This document shows positions 31,701 through 36,715 of a DNA stretch of 64,000 nt, piece after piece (the stretch's first letter is position 1; every line of letters starts with the position of its first letter). Made by a program: the position numbers and the translations under genes. A model generated the notes under the pieces. The model saw only the letters and a list, made by a program, of their open reading frames with translations, was not told where the DNA came from and did no database searches. The stretch is from Paroedura picta (lineage: Eukaryota > Chordata > Lepidosauria > Squamata > Gekkonidae), in contig NC_135379.1 in the NCBI RefSeq assembly GCF_049243985.1, positions 4,841,501 to 4,905,500 on the forward strand, read 5' to 3'.

Positions 31701-34404
31701 AGGGAATGGTAGAGGACAGGAAGGCCTGGAGGATCATTGTCCATGGGGTCACGATGGGTTGGACACGACTTCGCACCTAACAACAACATCAAAGTTAAAC
31801 TGCGACCCTCCAGATGTCCATAGACTACAATTCCCATGAGCCCCTGCCAGCATTTGTAGTCCATGGACATCTGGAGGGCCGCAGTTTGACTACCCCTGAT
31901 TTAGAGCCTTTAAAAAGAAGGTGCAGTGAAAGAAAGCACAGGGACCTTAAGAGGTCAGCCCATACACCGAGAATTTGAAAGAGAGACTTCCAGGAAGCCC
32001 TGCGTCATCTCTCATGCATCCACATCCCCAAACATTTAGTGCTTGAAAGGGAAAATCACACAATGCAGTGCATGCCATAACCTTTCTCCCACCCGATTGA
32101 TTTTTATGATAACAGTAATACAAACACACTTAAGGCACTGGAAAATGGAAAGTATGACAGTGCCAGCAATTAACTCCCGGAGTGACAAAGCCGGGGGAAA
32201 CCACCTTCTCAATTCAGGACTGATTGATTTTCATTGCGTGCGGGGAGAAAAGAGGAGGATGTTATTTTTAATTCAATTTATATTTAACAATTTATAAACC
32301 AATCACAGGCCGCTTGGTTTGATCTTTGTGGCACTTTAAAAGGTTTTGTTTGAGCTTTTTTTCTTTAAAGTAGTATTATGGTACAAACAATGCCAAGTAC
32401 AGGTTAAAAGTAACTTTTTTTCAATGCCAGCTGTTAAAAACAGAAGAAAACGGGGGGGGGGGGAAGGGGGGAATCTGATCTGCACTGTTCTGCACAATTA
32501 TTCAGGTGTATTTGGTAAAACATCACTACGCCAGCTCTAAAGAGCCCATAAGGTGTAATTGCAATTTTTTTAGAAACCTGTTTTTCTTTAGTAATTGCCA
32601 GCAGCTTTGGAAATAGTGTTAACTTTAAATTGACATCAGTTCAACACATCAAAAGGACAAACAAAGGATATATTAGAAATAAATACAATTAACCTACCCC
32701 AAGTTGCCCCCCCTGAGGTTTTTCACCTCTTACATGTTATCTAGATATTCCATAGGTCCAGAACTATAAACTGCAATTCTGCTTTTATGTACCCAAAAAT
32801 GTCCTCCTATCGCTATAGAGGTGTAGTTACAAAATTTCCCTCCACACCTACAGTAAGATCATTCGGATGTGAATTGGGGTTACTATAGCCCTCTGGACAG
32901 GACAGCAGCTAATAACACCTACTTAACCTTGAAAAAGAAGTCGAGGGGGGGGATTATATGGAAGGGCCTTTTCATAGAGGATGGAGCAGAGTTGTTCTCT
33001 CTTACCCTGGAGGGATGGACCAGAACCAATGGGATGAAATTAATCCAAAGGAAATTCTGTCTAAACTTCCGGAAGAAGTTCCTGACAGTGAGAGCAGTTT
33101 CTCAGTGGAACAGGCTTCCTCGGGAGGAGGTGGGTTCTCCATCTTTGGAGATTTTTAAACAGAGGCTGGGTAGCCATCTGACGGAGAGGCTGATTCTGTG
33201 AAGGCTCAAGGGGGTGCCAGGTGACAGTGGATGAGCGAGAGGGTTGTGAGTGTCCTGCAAAGTGCAGGGGGTTGGACTAGATGACCCAGGAGGTCCCATC
33301 CAACTCTATGATTCTATGATATGTCCACCCTGTTCATACATACAGTGGGATTGCATGGGCAATTTCCCCCTGGATGATGGATGATCTTGATGATGAGTTG
33401 GTTCTTATATGCCGCTTTTCTGTGCTAGGAGTCTCAAAGCGGCTTCCAATTGATATGGTTGCCAACCTCCAGCTGCTCAAGCAAACAGAACACTATATGG
33501 GAAACAGCAGTCAGAAAACTAAAGTCCTATACACGAAACACATGTCTTGCATTACTTTAGAGTCCAGTGGCACCTTGAAGTCCAACCAACTTTTAGGCAA
33601 ATTCTGTGATGCACTCTGCCTCAGGTACCATGGAATGGCATGGAAGCCACCCGTTCCAATTTATAGGTAGAGTGTAAGAGTCAACTAACCCAGGGGTAGT
33701 CAACCTGTGGTCCTCCAGATGTCCATGGACTACAATTCCCATGAGCCCCTGCCAGCATTTGCTGGCAGGGGCTCATGGGAATTGTAGTCCATGGACACCT
33801 GGAGGACCACAGGTTGACTACCCCTGAACTAACCTACAGGCGTGGCCAAATTGTAGCTTTGCAGATGCCCATGGACTGCAATTCCCATGAGCCCCTGCCA
33901 GCATCTGCAAAGCCAGTTTGGCCACCCCTGGCCTAAAGCATCACAAGCATCACAAAAAGCATCACAAAAATGGCTAACAGTTTCCAGAGGGGGAAGCAGC
34001 AGTTTGGATTTTTTGGCGTTCACTCGGGATTGAATTGAATGGGAAACATTTGGCGCACAACCCACTATGACCTCCGACCTTGCTGCTGCTGCTGCTGCTC
34101 TTTTTGCAAAGCAACCTCCCTCTGCAATGCAACCTTCCTGCCCGCACCTGCTTCCCCGCCCCCCCCCCCCCCGAAGCCGGCAGGGAAGAAGGAAATCCCG
34201 CCCGCCCGCCTGGCTCAGTATCGTCTGCGCCCGCCCGCCCCGTTTCTTACCCTCAATCCAGGGCTCGCCGGGAGCAGGGCGGGAGCGGGAGGGGAGCTGC
34301 GAGGCGAGGAGGCCCGAGGCGGCGGCGGCGCCCAAGGCTGCCCCGCACGCAAAGCCGCCCCAGAAGCGGCTCCGGCCTAGCCGCCATCGCGGGGCCTGCG
34401 CCAT
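10240..34404 (-). CDS. EXOG: EXOG, mitochondrial endo/exonuclease G-like nuclease, complete six-exon coding region
   Basis: EXOG is a DNA/RNA non-specific (beta-beta-alpha metal) nuclease of the inner mitochondrial membrane that trims 5' ends in mitochondrial DNA repair. Six exons (34251-34404, 30520-30669, 29108-29247, 27759-27835, 23821-23935, 10240-10701) splice in frame to 1098 bp, 365 residues plus TAA; human EXOG is 368. Phases agree at every junction. Residues 1-40 form a basic then hydrophobic membrane/mitochondrial leader, the nuclease core holds SRGHMAPAG, and residues 213-365 are the C-terminal wing region. By offset from human numbering the catalytic residues are H137, N168 and E176, all present. 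It lies downstream of ACVR2B on the same strand, as in mammals. Intron 5 uses a GC donor; the other four use GT. The start chosen is ATG 34404-34402, matching the human N-terminus; an in-frame ATG lies 26 codons upstream in a transposon remnant. Identity is certain; exact UTRs are not. Confidence 0.97.
10932..11246 (+). mobile_element. tRNA-derived SINE with duplicated 3' part
   Basis: Head AGCCAGCTCAGTGTAGTGGT with a B-box-like GGTTGGATTCC; the 3' segment ending GTAAGAACC(A/G)ACTCTTCTT occurs twice. It lies about 230 bp upstream of EXOG exon 6, in intron 5. Confidence 0.82.
11262..11410. repeat. Interspersed repeat, TTGGTCTTAAAGGTGC type, partly inverted
   Basis: GTTTTGAGTCCGGTGGCAC, GTTTAATTCAAGGTACAAGC and CACACTTCTTCAGATAC, followed by a decayed second arm ending GCTTTGCGGGTCTTAAAGG. 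Confidence 0.65.
11565..11656. mobile_element. Fold-back element related to the 63303 family
   Basis: AATGCACTTTCAGTGTGC and AAAGTGCTTTGAAAGTGC face each other across CTGGATTTTCCTGGGC. Confidence 0.5.
12112..12445 (-). mobile_element. 5S-rRNA-headed SINE (5S-Sauria-like), split by a MITE
   Basis: Read on the minus strand, the 5S-like head (AGCTTGATCTGGTGAGGTCT, CCTTGGATTTGGATGGGAGA) is followed by a body with TCTTGCCTTGAAAACCCTA. The MITE copy at 12155-12290 interrupts the distal body (AGCCAGATGTGAGG side). Confidence 0.78.
12155..12290. mobile_element. Palindromic hAT-type MITE, copy 2, inside a 5S-type SINE
   Basis: Near-perfect inverted repeat with flanks ctgtaggg / ccgtaggg (7 of 8 match), the 8-bp target duplication expected of hAT transposons. 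It splits a minus-strand 5S-headed SINE (12112-12445), so it is younger than that SINE. Confidence 0.9.
12495..12852 (-). mobile_element. Two minus-strand tRNA-SINE copies in tandem
   Basis: The first body (about 12495-12640) lacks the head; the second (about 12640-12852) is complete, ending with the head complement ACTACACCAAGCCAGG. Confidence 0.75.
13255..13718 (+). mobile_element. hAT-type element ending GTTGAGAAAGGCTG, with nested MITE
   Basis: Contains TTCTTGATGGCCCTGG, CATGTTGACCCACC and AATGTTTCAGGGGATTCTCA, and ends AAGTTGAGAAAGGCTG. Compared with the copies at 24439 and 36402 its left end is lost. A palindromic MITE sits inside at 13501-13638. Confidence 0.75.
13501..13638. mobile_element. 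Palindromic hAT-type MITE, copy 3, nested in another hAT element
   Basis: Complete palindrome from CAGGGGTAGTC to GACTACCCCTG. It interrupts the 13255-13718 element whose end is GTTGAGAAAGGCTG. The target duplication is not exact. Confidence 0.88.
14000..14410 (-). mobile_element. LINE fragment of L2/CR1 type with AT-rich 3' tail
   Basis: The minus strand contains RGTLRQFCRASKTELLRQAY and related sequence like the 35150 fragment, followed at its 3' end by an ATAAATAAA-rich tail (14000-14030). No long open frame is kept. Confidence 0.5.
14835..15300 (+). repeat. GTTGCCAACCTCC-type interspersed repeat, host of the SPIN-like element
   Basis: CACCTCCAGACTACAGAGAT before the SPIN-like insert, and CTCTATGGCCTTGTACCCC with CATCCCCAAATCTCCAG after it, match the 15410 copy in order. 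Confidence 0.65.
14910..15147 (+). mobile_element. SPIN-like hAT non-autonomous element
   Basis: Starts CAGTGGTTCTCAAACTTCCT and ends GGTTGAGAACCACTG, with internal TTGTGGTGACCCCCAACCAT. These ends and that block are characteristic of the SPIN/OposCharlie hAT group. It is inserted in the 14835-15300 repeat. Flanks atcaactg / ctctatgg give no clear duplication, so it is old or rearranged. Confidence 0.8.
15410..15760 (+). repeat. GTTGCCAACCTCC-type interspersed repeat, host of a MITE
   Basis: GCCAGCCTACAGGTGGAAC, CCAGACTACAGAGATCTGC, GTTTATGGCATTGGACCCC and CCATCCCCAACTCTCC, then the MITE, then CTCCAGGAGTTCCCC. Confidence 0.65.
15578..15713. mobile_element. Palindromic hAT-type MITE, copy 4
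   Basis: Complete palindrome of the CAAACTGC(A/G)GCCCTCC subfamily, with ends slightly decayed (CAGTGGTAGTC / CTACCCCGG). It is inserted in the plus-strand repeat at 15410-15760. Confidence 0.87.
15770..17280. other. EXOG intron 5, unique sequence
   Basis: No assignable repeat for about 1.5 kb, which is unusual in this intron. The block 16640-16900 has balanced composition and scattered ATTA/TAAT motifs; it could hold a conserved non-coding element. Confidence 0.4.
17436..17617 (+). mobile_element. tRNA-derived SINE body, headless
   Basis: Starts in the middle (ACTGATAAAGCTTTTCCGAC) and runs through CACAGGGTGCCTGATATGGG to TTTCTTCTTCTTG; the tRNA part is missing. Confidence 0.8.
17680..17956 (+). 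mobile_element. tRNA-derived SINE, near full length
   Basis: AGTGGTTAGGAGTGTGG (A-box region), GGTTCAATTCTGCGCTCC (B-box region), then body to GCGGCATATAAGAACCAACT and a CTTC-rich tail. Confidence 0.85.
18240..18610. other. Candidate conserved non-coding block in EXOG intron 5
   Basis: Repeat-free sequence with CpGs, CCAATTATTGG, GGAACAAAGG and TAATTTATTTGG, bounded on the right by a SINE cluster. Composition differs from the surrounding repeats. No comparison could be run. Confidence 0.35.
18621..19212. mobile_element. Cluster of three tRNA-SINE bodies, two minus then one plus
   Basis: Two minus-strand copies (about 18621-18812 and 18813-19013, each opening with a GAAGAAG-rich tail and TATATGCC(A/G)CTTTTCTCTC) meet a plus-strand body (about 19014-19212) at a shared CATGCAGCCAG(C/T)TGGGTGA block, forming an inverted pair. 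Confidence 0.78.
19393..19592 (-). mobile_element. tRNA-derived SINE
   Basis: Minus orientation: CACAACAGACACCCTGTGAG, GTCACCCAGCTGGCTGCATG and a head complement ending GCACCAAGCCGGCC. The A/T-rich tail is replaced by unrelated sequence. Confidence 0.8.
20300..20453 (+). mobile_element. 5S-rRNA-headed SINE (5S-Sauria-like)
   Basis: CAGATCTCGGGAGCTACGCA, then GGTATTTGCATGGGGGACC resemble 5S rRNA; the body follows with GGCACCGGCAAGCCACCTCT and TTGCCTTGAAAACCCTG. It is truncated by a MITE remnant. Confidence 0.82.
20454..20793. mobile_element. Two separated half-copies of the palindromic hAT MITE
   Basis: A left-arm remnant at about 20454-20500 and a good right arm at about 20728-20793 (ending GACTACCCCTG) lie about 230 bp apart. 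They may be one element split by later sequence or two independent fragments. The right arm is of the GGTTGAC (subfamily II) type. Confidence 0.6.
20800..22880. other. EXOG intron 5, mostly unique AT-rich sequence
   Basis: Only a short LINE/SINE-type 3' end (22165-22225) and a 5S-SINE head fragment are recognised; several poly-G runs (20891, 21360). Confidence 0.4.
22224..22268 (-). mobile_element. 5S-type SINE head fragment
   Basis: The minus strand reads GTGGCCCAGGCTAGCTTGAT, like the start of the other 5S-headed copies; very short. Confidence 0.5.
22886..23068. repeat. Interspersed repeat in inverted-pair form
   Basis: AATAAAATCAGAGTCCAGTG, CCTTTAAGACCAACAAAG then its reverse complement CTTTGTTGGTCTTAAAGGTG, about 75-bp arms around a short loop. 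The unit also occurs singly at 8750, 34903 and 40655. The family is common in sauropsids; its class was not determined. Confidence 0.75.
23821..23935 (-). CDS. EXOG: EXOG exon 5, followed by a GC-AG intron
   Basis: Encodes (R)MEMYCRELTARFEDVWIVSG, then PLTLPQIEDGGKRRVTYQ, with E176 equivalent to human E179. The acceptor is TCTTCACAG. The donor is CAG^GCAAGT, a non-canonical GC splice site in otherwise perfect consensus, and no GT within a few bases keeps the frame. Exon 6 resumes at the expected valine in phase 0. Confidence 0.95.
24060..24165 (+). repeat. Interspersed repeat next to EXOG exon 5
   Basis: GTTGTAGGTTTTCCAGGGTG, GGCCATGGTCTGGTAGTTT and GGCATCTTCAGAAGATGGG; a motif string seen in many reptile genomes, class not determined. 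It lies about 125 bp upstream of exon 5. Confidence 0.5.
24226..24432. mobile_element. Fold-back MITE in EXOG intron 4
   Basis: The outer arms CACATCACATACCTGTCTTA and TAAGACAGAAATGTGACATG, and inner arms TTAGCAAGTCCATTAG and CTAATGGACTTGCTAA, form one long hairpin of about 205 bp. It lies about 290 bp upstream of exon 5. Confidence 0.7.
24439..24565 (+). mobile_element. hAT-type element, left end
   Basis: Starts CAGGCTTTCTCAACCAGGG and continues TTTTGTGAAACCCTGGGG and GGATGGGTTTTCTGAATGGG, then fades. Same family as 13255-13718. Confidence 0.7.
25038..25250 (+). repeat. Tandem repeat of about 100 bp, 2.1 units, rich in CCAAT boxes
   Basis: Units start GCAATTTGAACT at 25038 and 25139 and GCAACTTGAACT at 25235. 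Each contains (A/C)ATTGG(C/A)AGAGT and GGGAG followed by TTG(T/C)(T/C)TGCATGC. Sequence from 24985 repeats the ATTGG motif further. The element type is unknown. Confidence 0.65.
25318..25790 (+). repeat. Interspersed repeat with GGATCAGACCA(C/G)TGG, duplicated head
   Basis: CTGCTGGATCAGACCACTGG (25336) recurs as CTGCTGGATCAGGCCAGTGG (25458); the later part reads TTCAGAGGTCTACTGCCCC and GCTAGTAGCCACTGACAGAC. It hosts the short hAT MITE at 25531. Possibly a CR1/L2-group 3' region; class uncertain. Confidence 0.7.
25531..25620. mobile_element. Palindromic hAT MITE, short copy with perfect target duplication
   Basis: A 90-bp, internally shortened member (subfamily II, CAACCTGTG) flanked on both sides by atctggag. 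It is inserted in the 25318-25790 repeat. Confidence 0.9.
25790..26285. other. EXOG intron 4, unique sequence
   Basis: A 500-bp repeat-free stretch. A 175-codon open frame crosses it (25917 on) but runs into a MITE and resembles no known protein, so it is not called a gene. Confidence 0.4.
26296..26431. mobile_element. Palindromic hAT MITE with perfect 8-bp target duplication
   Basis: The 136-bp palindrome is flanked by ggataaat on both sides. The arms are almost identical, suggesting relatively recent insertion. It lies in EXOG intron 4. Confidence 0.93.
26695..26770 (-). repeat. LINE/SINE-type 3' end
   Basis: TTATTTTATTTTTATTTATT then GATTTACAGACCGCCCTCTC. Confidence 0.55.
26902..27033. 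mobile_element. Palindromic hAT MITE with perfect 8-bp target duplication
   Basis: The 132-bp palindrome is flanked by gcctacac on both sides. It lies in EXOG intron 4, 470 bp from the previous copy. A slightly different loop (CCTTTGCGGGCAGG) marks it off. Confidence 0.93.
27495..27562 (+). repeat. LINE/SINE-type 3' end (GAGTATAAATAAA tail)
   Basis: CCACCCCGAGCCGGCATTG, then GTGGAGTATAAATAAAAAAA. The preceding GC-rich sequence to about 27150 may belong to the same element. Confidence 0.5.
27759..27835 (-). CDS. EXOG: EXOG exon 4 (77 bp; metal-binding Asn)
   Basis: Short exon between TTTTGCAG and AG^GTATGT, encoding KAMAETFYLSNIVPQ, NYENNAGFWN and two bases of an Arg codon. It carries N168, equivalent to the metal-coordinating N171 of human EXOG. 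Phase 0 in, phase 2 out. No open frame of useful length marks it; it was found by homology and splice sites. Confidence 0.97.
29108..29247 (-). CDS. EXOG: EXOG exon 3 (catalytic SRGH motif)
   Basis: Encodes residues 102-148 including NEDYIGSGWSRGHMAPAG, the signature of DNA/RNA non-specific endonucleases; H137 is the general base by homology with human H140. The acceptor is TTCCTCAG and the donor CCCCG^GTAGGA. It enters in phase 1 and leaves in phase 0. Confidence 0.98.
29286..29330 (+). repeat. Short tandem repeat ACAATAAACT
   Basis: Four 7- to 10-bp units (ACAATAAACT x3 and a short one) 40 bp upstream of EXOG exon 3 in transcript direction. Confidence 0.8.
29940..30033 (-). mobile_element. 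tRNA-derived SINE 3' fragment
   Basis: TATACCCTGCTTTTCACTAC, then CGGCTTACAAACACC: the complement of the SINE 3' end; about 90 bp before the full-length plus copy. Confidence 0.65.
30120..30387 (+). mobile_element. tRNA-derived SINE, full length
   Basis: The head carries a Pol III A box (TGGTGTCGTGG, 30131-30141) and B box (GGATTTGATTCC, 30173-30184), followed by CATGCAGCCAGCTGGGTGAC and a body ending AAGCGGGGTATAAAACCC then CTTCTTC. Best complete member in the window. EXOG intron 2. Confidence 0.88.
30520..30669 (-). CDS. EXOG: EXOG exon 2
   Basis: Encodes residues 52-101 with split codons at both ends (phase 1 in, phase 1 out). The peptide includes YGFPVDGTQTRYYTNHALSY followed by DQAKRVPRWVIEHISK, nearly identical to the human segment before the nuclease core. 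The acceptor is CTCGCTTAG and the donor GTAAGT. Confidence 0.97.
30690..30950 (+). repeat. Interspersed repeat of the GGATCAGACCA type
   Basis: AATATAAGAAGAGCCCTCTT, CCATCTAGTCCGGCATCCTG and GTTCCTCTGGAGGGCCAAC, with a second partial head at about 30815. It begins only about 20 bp upstream of EXOG exon 2. Confidence 0.68.
31062..31138 (+). repeat. LINE/SINE-type 3' end (GGCGGTATATAAAT tail)
   Basis: GAACCACCCTGAGCCTTCGG, then GGGGCGGTATATAAATATAA and an ATAAATAA tail, as in CR1/L2-group ends. Confidence 0.6.
31361..31898. mobile_element. Palindromic hAT MITE interrupted by a BovB LINE fragment
   Basis: The left end (CAGGGGTAGTCAAACTGC, 31361-31378) and the remainder (31794-31898) are separated by 415 bp of LINE sequence. 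Outer flanks atttagtg / atttagag match 7 of 8. The EXOG intron 1 position means the locus is transcribed. Confidence 0.92.
31379..31793 (+). mobile_element. BovB-type (RTE) LINE 3' fragment
   Basis: Plus-strand translation reads WTIRKAERQRIEAFELWCWR, RLLRVPWTARR, then KLKYFGHLMRRKDSLEKSLM, GAIEDKRRRGRQRMRWLDG, the C-terminal end of the BovB/RTE reverse transcriptase protein. It stays open to a stop just before CTAACAACAACATC, a short-repeat 3' tail typical of these elements. Flanking gtcaaactgc / gttaaactgc is a 10-bp target duplication (9 of 10). It is 5'-truncated, as most LINE copies are. Confidence 0.9.
31900..32950. other. EXOG intron 1, unique AT-rich sequence
   Basis: No assignable element until the CR1 at 32960; one long G run at 32452. 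Confidence 0.4.
32960..33322 (+). mobile_element. CR1 LINE 3' end
   Basis: The same segment as 1950-2342 and less decayed: GGACCAGAACCAATGGGATG, TCAGTGGAACAGGCTTCC, GGTTGGACTAGATGACCC, ending CTCTATGATTCTATGAT. EXOG intron 1. Confidence 0.92.
33390..33455 (-). mobile_element. tRNA-derived SINE 3' fragment
   Basis: GATGAGTTGGTTCTTATATG, then CCGCTTTTCTGTGC and GAGTCTCAAAGCGGCTTCC; the complement of the SINE 3' end. Confidence 0.65.
33691..33826. mobile_element. Palindromic hAT MITE, subfamily II, perfect target duplication
   Basis: Arms read GTCAACCTGTGGTCCTCC. Both flanks are aactaacc. It lies in EXOG intron 1, directly next to the divergent copy at 33837. Confidence 0.93.
33837..33930. mobile_element. 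Divergent palindromic hAT MITE, subfamily III
   Basis: Ends CAGGCGTGGCC / GGCCACCCCTG around shortened arms still containing CTGCAATTCCCATGA. It is 10 bp from the previous element. Flanks show no exact duplication. Confidence 0.75.
34251..34404 (-). CDS. EXOG: EXOG exon 1 (start codon, mitochondrial/membrane leader)
   Basis: Encodes residues 1-51 plus the first base of codon 52. The protein starts MAQAPRWRLGRSRFWGG, then an Ala/Gly/Leu-rich hydrophobic stretch (about residues 15-36), matching the arginine-rich then hydrophobic N-terminus of human EXOG that anchors it in the inner mitochondrial membrane. The donor reads G^GTAAGA, phase 1. The exon lies inside a CpG-rich block. Context at the ATG is only moderate (C at -3, G at +4). 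Confidence 0.93.
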
Positions 34405-34447
34405 GAGGGGAGGGGAGAGGCCCGGCCCGGCCGCGCTTCCCGCGTCT

Positions 34448-34563
34448 GTCAACCTGTGGCGCTTGTGGACTACAATTCCCATGAACCCCCGCCAGCAGCT
34501 TGCTGGCGGGGGTTCATGGGAGTTGCAGTCCACGAGTTACCTGGAGAGCCCCACTTTGGTCAC
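34448..34563. mobile_element. Decayed palindromic hAT MITE at the EXOG promoter
   Basis: The core palindrome (GTGGACTACAATTCCCATGA, then a central GCCAGCAGCTTGCTGGC) is well kept, while the outer arms are worn: GTCAACCTGTGG on the left and CTGGAGAGCCCCACTTTGG on the right. It ends 44 bp upstream of the EXOG start codon and contributes ACTACAATTCCCATGA (34469-34484) and an in-frame ATG (34480-34482, minus strand). Confidence 0.8.
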
Positions 34564-34902
34564 AGTCTAAAAGGGGGAGGGTTTATTTTTCAAGTATTCA
34601 TTTAGTTGCTGGTTTTATAGGCGGTTTACCTCAAGCTGCTTTTGTTTTAATTTTATTATTTATGCGCTGGATTTATTCGCCGCTACGCCCAAACTAGCTG
34701 GCCTGGGCGGTTTACACTGCCGAAACTTTCCATACAGCTCTGAGTGGTTTGCATAGAATGCCGTAGAGTAATTACATTATTAATTATTATTATTATGAAT
34801 TAGATTTATTTCCCGACACTCCCCGTAGGCTCGTGGCGGGTCACAATAGTCTCATCCCCATTAAAATGAAAAAAATTATAACAATTATAACGTAACCGTG
34901 AA

Positions 34903-35055
34903 GAGCAACAAAGTTTCATGCAAGGGGTGAGCTTTTGTGTTTGTGCACACAAAAGTTGATCCCTCGAATGGAAATTTGCTGCTCTTAAAGGTGCCGCTGG
35001 ACTCTCCGTTTGTTCTGCTGCTTCAGACCAACACCGCGACCCACTTGAATCTAGT
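34903..35055 (+). repeat. Interspersed repeat, TTGGTCTTAAAGGTGC type
   Basis: GGGGTGAGCTTTTGTGTTTG, CTGCTCTTAAAGGTGCCGCT and CTGCTTCAGACCAACACCG, as in the 22886 copy. About 500 bp upstream of EXOG. Confidence 0.7.
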
Positions 35056-35149
35056 TTCCCAACATGGCAGCAACAATACATGCCCAAGAACTATGCCCAC
35101 CCCAGCAAACTCCCTCCTGCCCGAACCCCATGCTTTGAGAGAAACGGTG

Positions 35150-35335
35150 GAGACGTGTAGATGGTGGAAGATCTATGTCTTACAGGCTCTGCGGAACTGT
35201 GTCAGCTCCATCAGGGCCCGCAGCTCTTCCGGGAGCTCATTCCACCAGGTAGGGGCCAGCACTGAAAAGGACCTGGCCCTGGTCTCCAATTTAGCACTTG
35301 CAGAGCTAAGTGTTCTACGGGGGGGGGGGGCATAA
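35150..35335 (-). mobile_element. LINE fragment of L2/CR1 type
   Basis: The minus strand reads RSFSVLAPTWWNELPEELRA then LMELTQFRRACKT, the typical C-terminal end of CR1/L2-group reverse transcriptase proteins. It lies between EXOG and ACVR2B. Confidence 0.65.
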
Positions 35336-35350
35336 GGAGATAGATTACAG

Positions 35351-35486
35351 CAGGGGTAGTCAAACTGTGTCCCTCCAGATATCCGTGGACTACAATTCCC
35401 AGGAGCCCCTGCCAGCATTCGCTGGCAGGGGCTCCTGGGAATTGTAGTCCACGGACATCTGGAGGGACACAGTTTGACTACGCCTG
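35351..35486. mobile_element. Palindromic hAT MITE with perfect target duplication
   Basis: Palindrome of the CAAACTGTG(T)CCCTCC type flanked by gattacag on both sides. It lies between EXOG and the inferred ACVR2B 3' end, just downstream of an L2/CR1-like LINE fragment. Confidence 0.93.
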
Positions 35487-35904
35487 GATTACAGGGTTAC
35501 TATTTAAATTATTTTGTCCAAATGCCATCCTGGCACCCCATATCTGTTTTCTCTCACCATTAACTGCCCTCTTTGGTTTTAGGTGGGGAACCTTATGAAT
35601 CACCTGTATGTAGCTGGTATGTAGTGGCTGGTGAGTCCACCCTTGCCTGTGGGCCGAGAAGAAGGCAAATTCATTTTCAATTAGCAAGGCAAGTTTTATG
35701 GTGCCAAGATTTTTTTTCCCTTCTAAGAGAATTCTGTATGCAATCCATAACTGTTAGAAGTTACGGGGGAGTTCCCATTAACTTTTCAGTGAAAACAAAC
35801 AGCTTGTATTTGACAGCTGATGACCATCTCCTGTATTTGTTTGGGGCCGCTGTAGCAACTCAGGTGAGCACTTTGTGCTGCCACCCTGTCTCTAAGTACC
35901 TGTT

Positions 35905-36035
35905 CTTCCCTCACAAGAGCCCCGAGAGAACTGCTCTGCAAGAAAAGCTCTGAGAGAACAGACTGGCCCAAGGTCACCCAGATGGCTGCATGTAGAGGAG
36001 TGGGGTGGCAGCTCTTAACCACTACGCCAAGAGGG
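35905..36035 (-). mobile_element. tRNA-derived SINE fragment
   Basis: GGCCCAAGGTCACCCAGATG, then GCAGCTCTTAACCACTACGC; head and part of the body in minus orientation. Confidence 0.7.
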
Positions 36036-36401
36036 CTTCCGGGATGTAGAAGATACAAGAAGGAAAATGACTTATAGACCTCCCAAATTTGAGTTGAGAT
36101 GTTTTGGAGATTTGGAGGTAGAACCTGGGGAGGGCACAGTATGCAGCAGAATATAATGTCAAGGTCTCGGAACTTGGAGTGATGTGTAAGGAAATGATCA
36201 CAACTTTCTAATTGATCATACAGTGATTTAAAAATGCCTTTGGTCTGACCTCTCTTTCTGTATTAAGAAATGCTGTTTGCTATAGAACGTTTCACCTCCA
36301 ATGCCCCCCAGATATGCTAAGAAATTCCATTTTGAGTAAGATTCGAGGTCACTGTGACTTCCCATCCTTGATGGAACAAGGGAGCGCCAGAACTGTTTAG
36401 A

Positions 36402-36715
36402 GCAACCTTTCTCAATATTTGTTTACTGTTGAGAACCCCCTGAAACATTCTTCAGGCTTCAAGAAATCCCAGAAGTGGCACCTTTGTGCAGAATACGGTT
36501 GAGAAGCATCGCTGTGGACATGCTCACCTGGGGCGCCTCCCTTCCCACCCCCTCCAGGCCCATCCGTGGGCATTTGGGGAGCGGAGTCAACATGACTGAG
36601 AAATGTTTAATAAATTTAAGAGGAGATATTAAAATGTAATTAACTCCCATCCATTCAGGGCCATCAAGAAACCCTGGGGTTTCATGAAACCCTGATGTAA
36701 ATGTATAAAACCCAA
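36402..36715 (-). mobile_element. hAT-type element, near full length
   Basis: In this orientation it begins AGCAACCTTTCTCAATATTT, continues GAAACATTCTTCAGGCTTC and CCTCCAGGCCCATCCG, and ends with GGGCCATCAAGAAACCCTGG. It lies just downstream of the inferred ACVR2B poly(A) site. Confidence 0.72.

Larger units (their letters stand above)
34140..34565 (-). promoter_or_regulatory. EXOG CpG-rich promoter / first-exon block
   Basis: GC- and CpG-dense sequence covers exon 1 and about 160 bp upstream, unlike the AT-rich surroundings, as is typical of a housekeeping TATA-less promoter. No TATA box is seen. The upstream edge is a decayed palindromic hAT copy (34448-34563) carrying ACTACAATTCCCATGA, a match to the core of the ZNF143/Staf motif. 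The transcription start has not been located. Confidence 0.65.

Noticed and set aside
31451-31780. Plus-strand frame of 109 codons looking like a well-kept gene
   Set aside because: It is the C-terminal end of a BovB-type LINE, with a short-repeat tail and target duplication, not a host gene.
34039-34570. Three overlapping plus-strand open frames, rich in Pro, Ala, Arg and Gly
   Set aside because: They lie over the CpG-rich EXOG first exon and promoter; composition alone explains the lack of stops.
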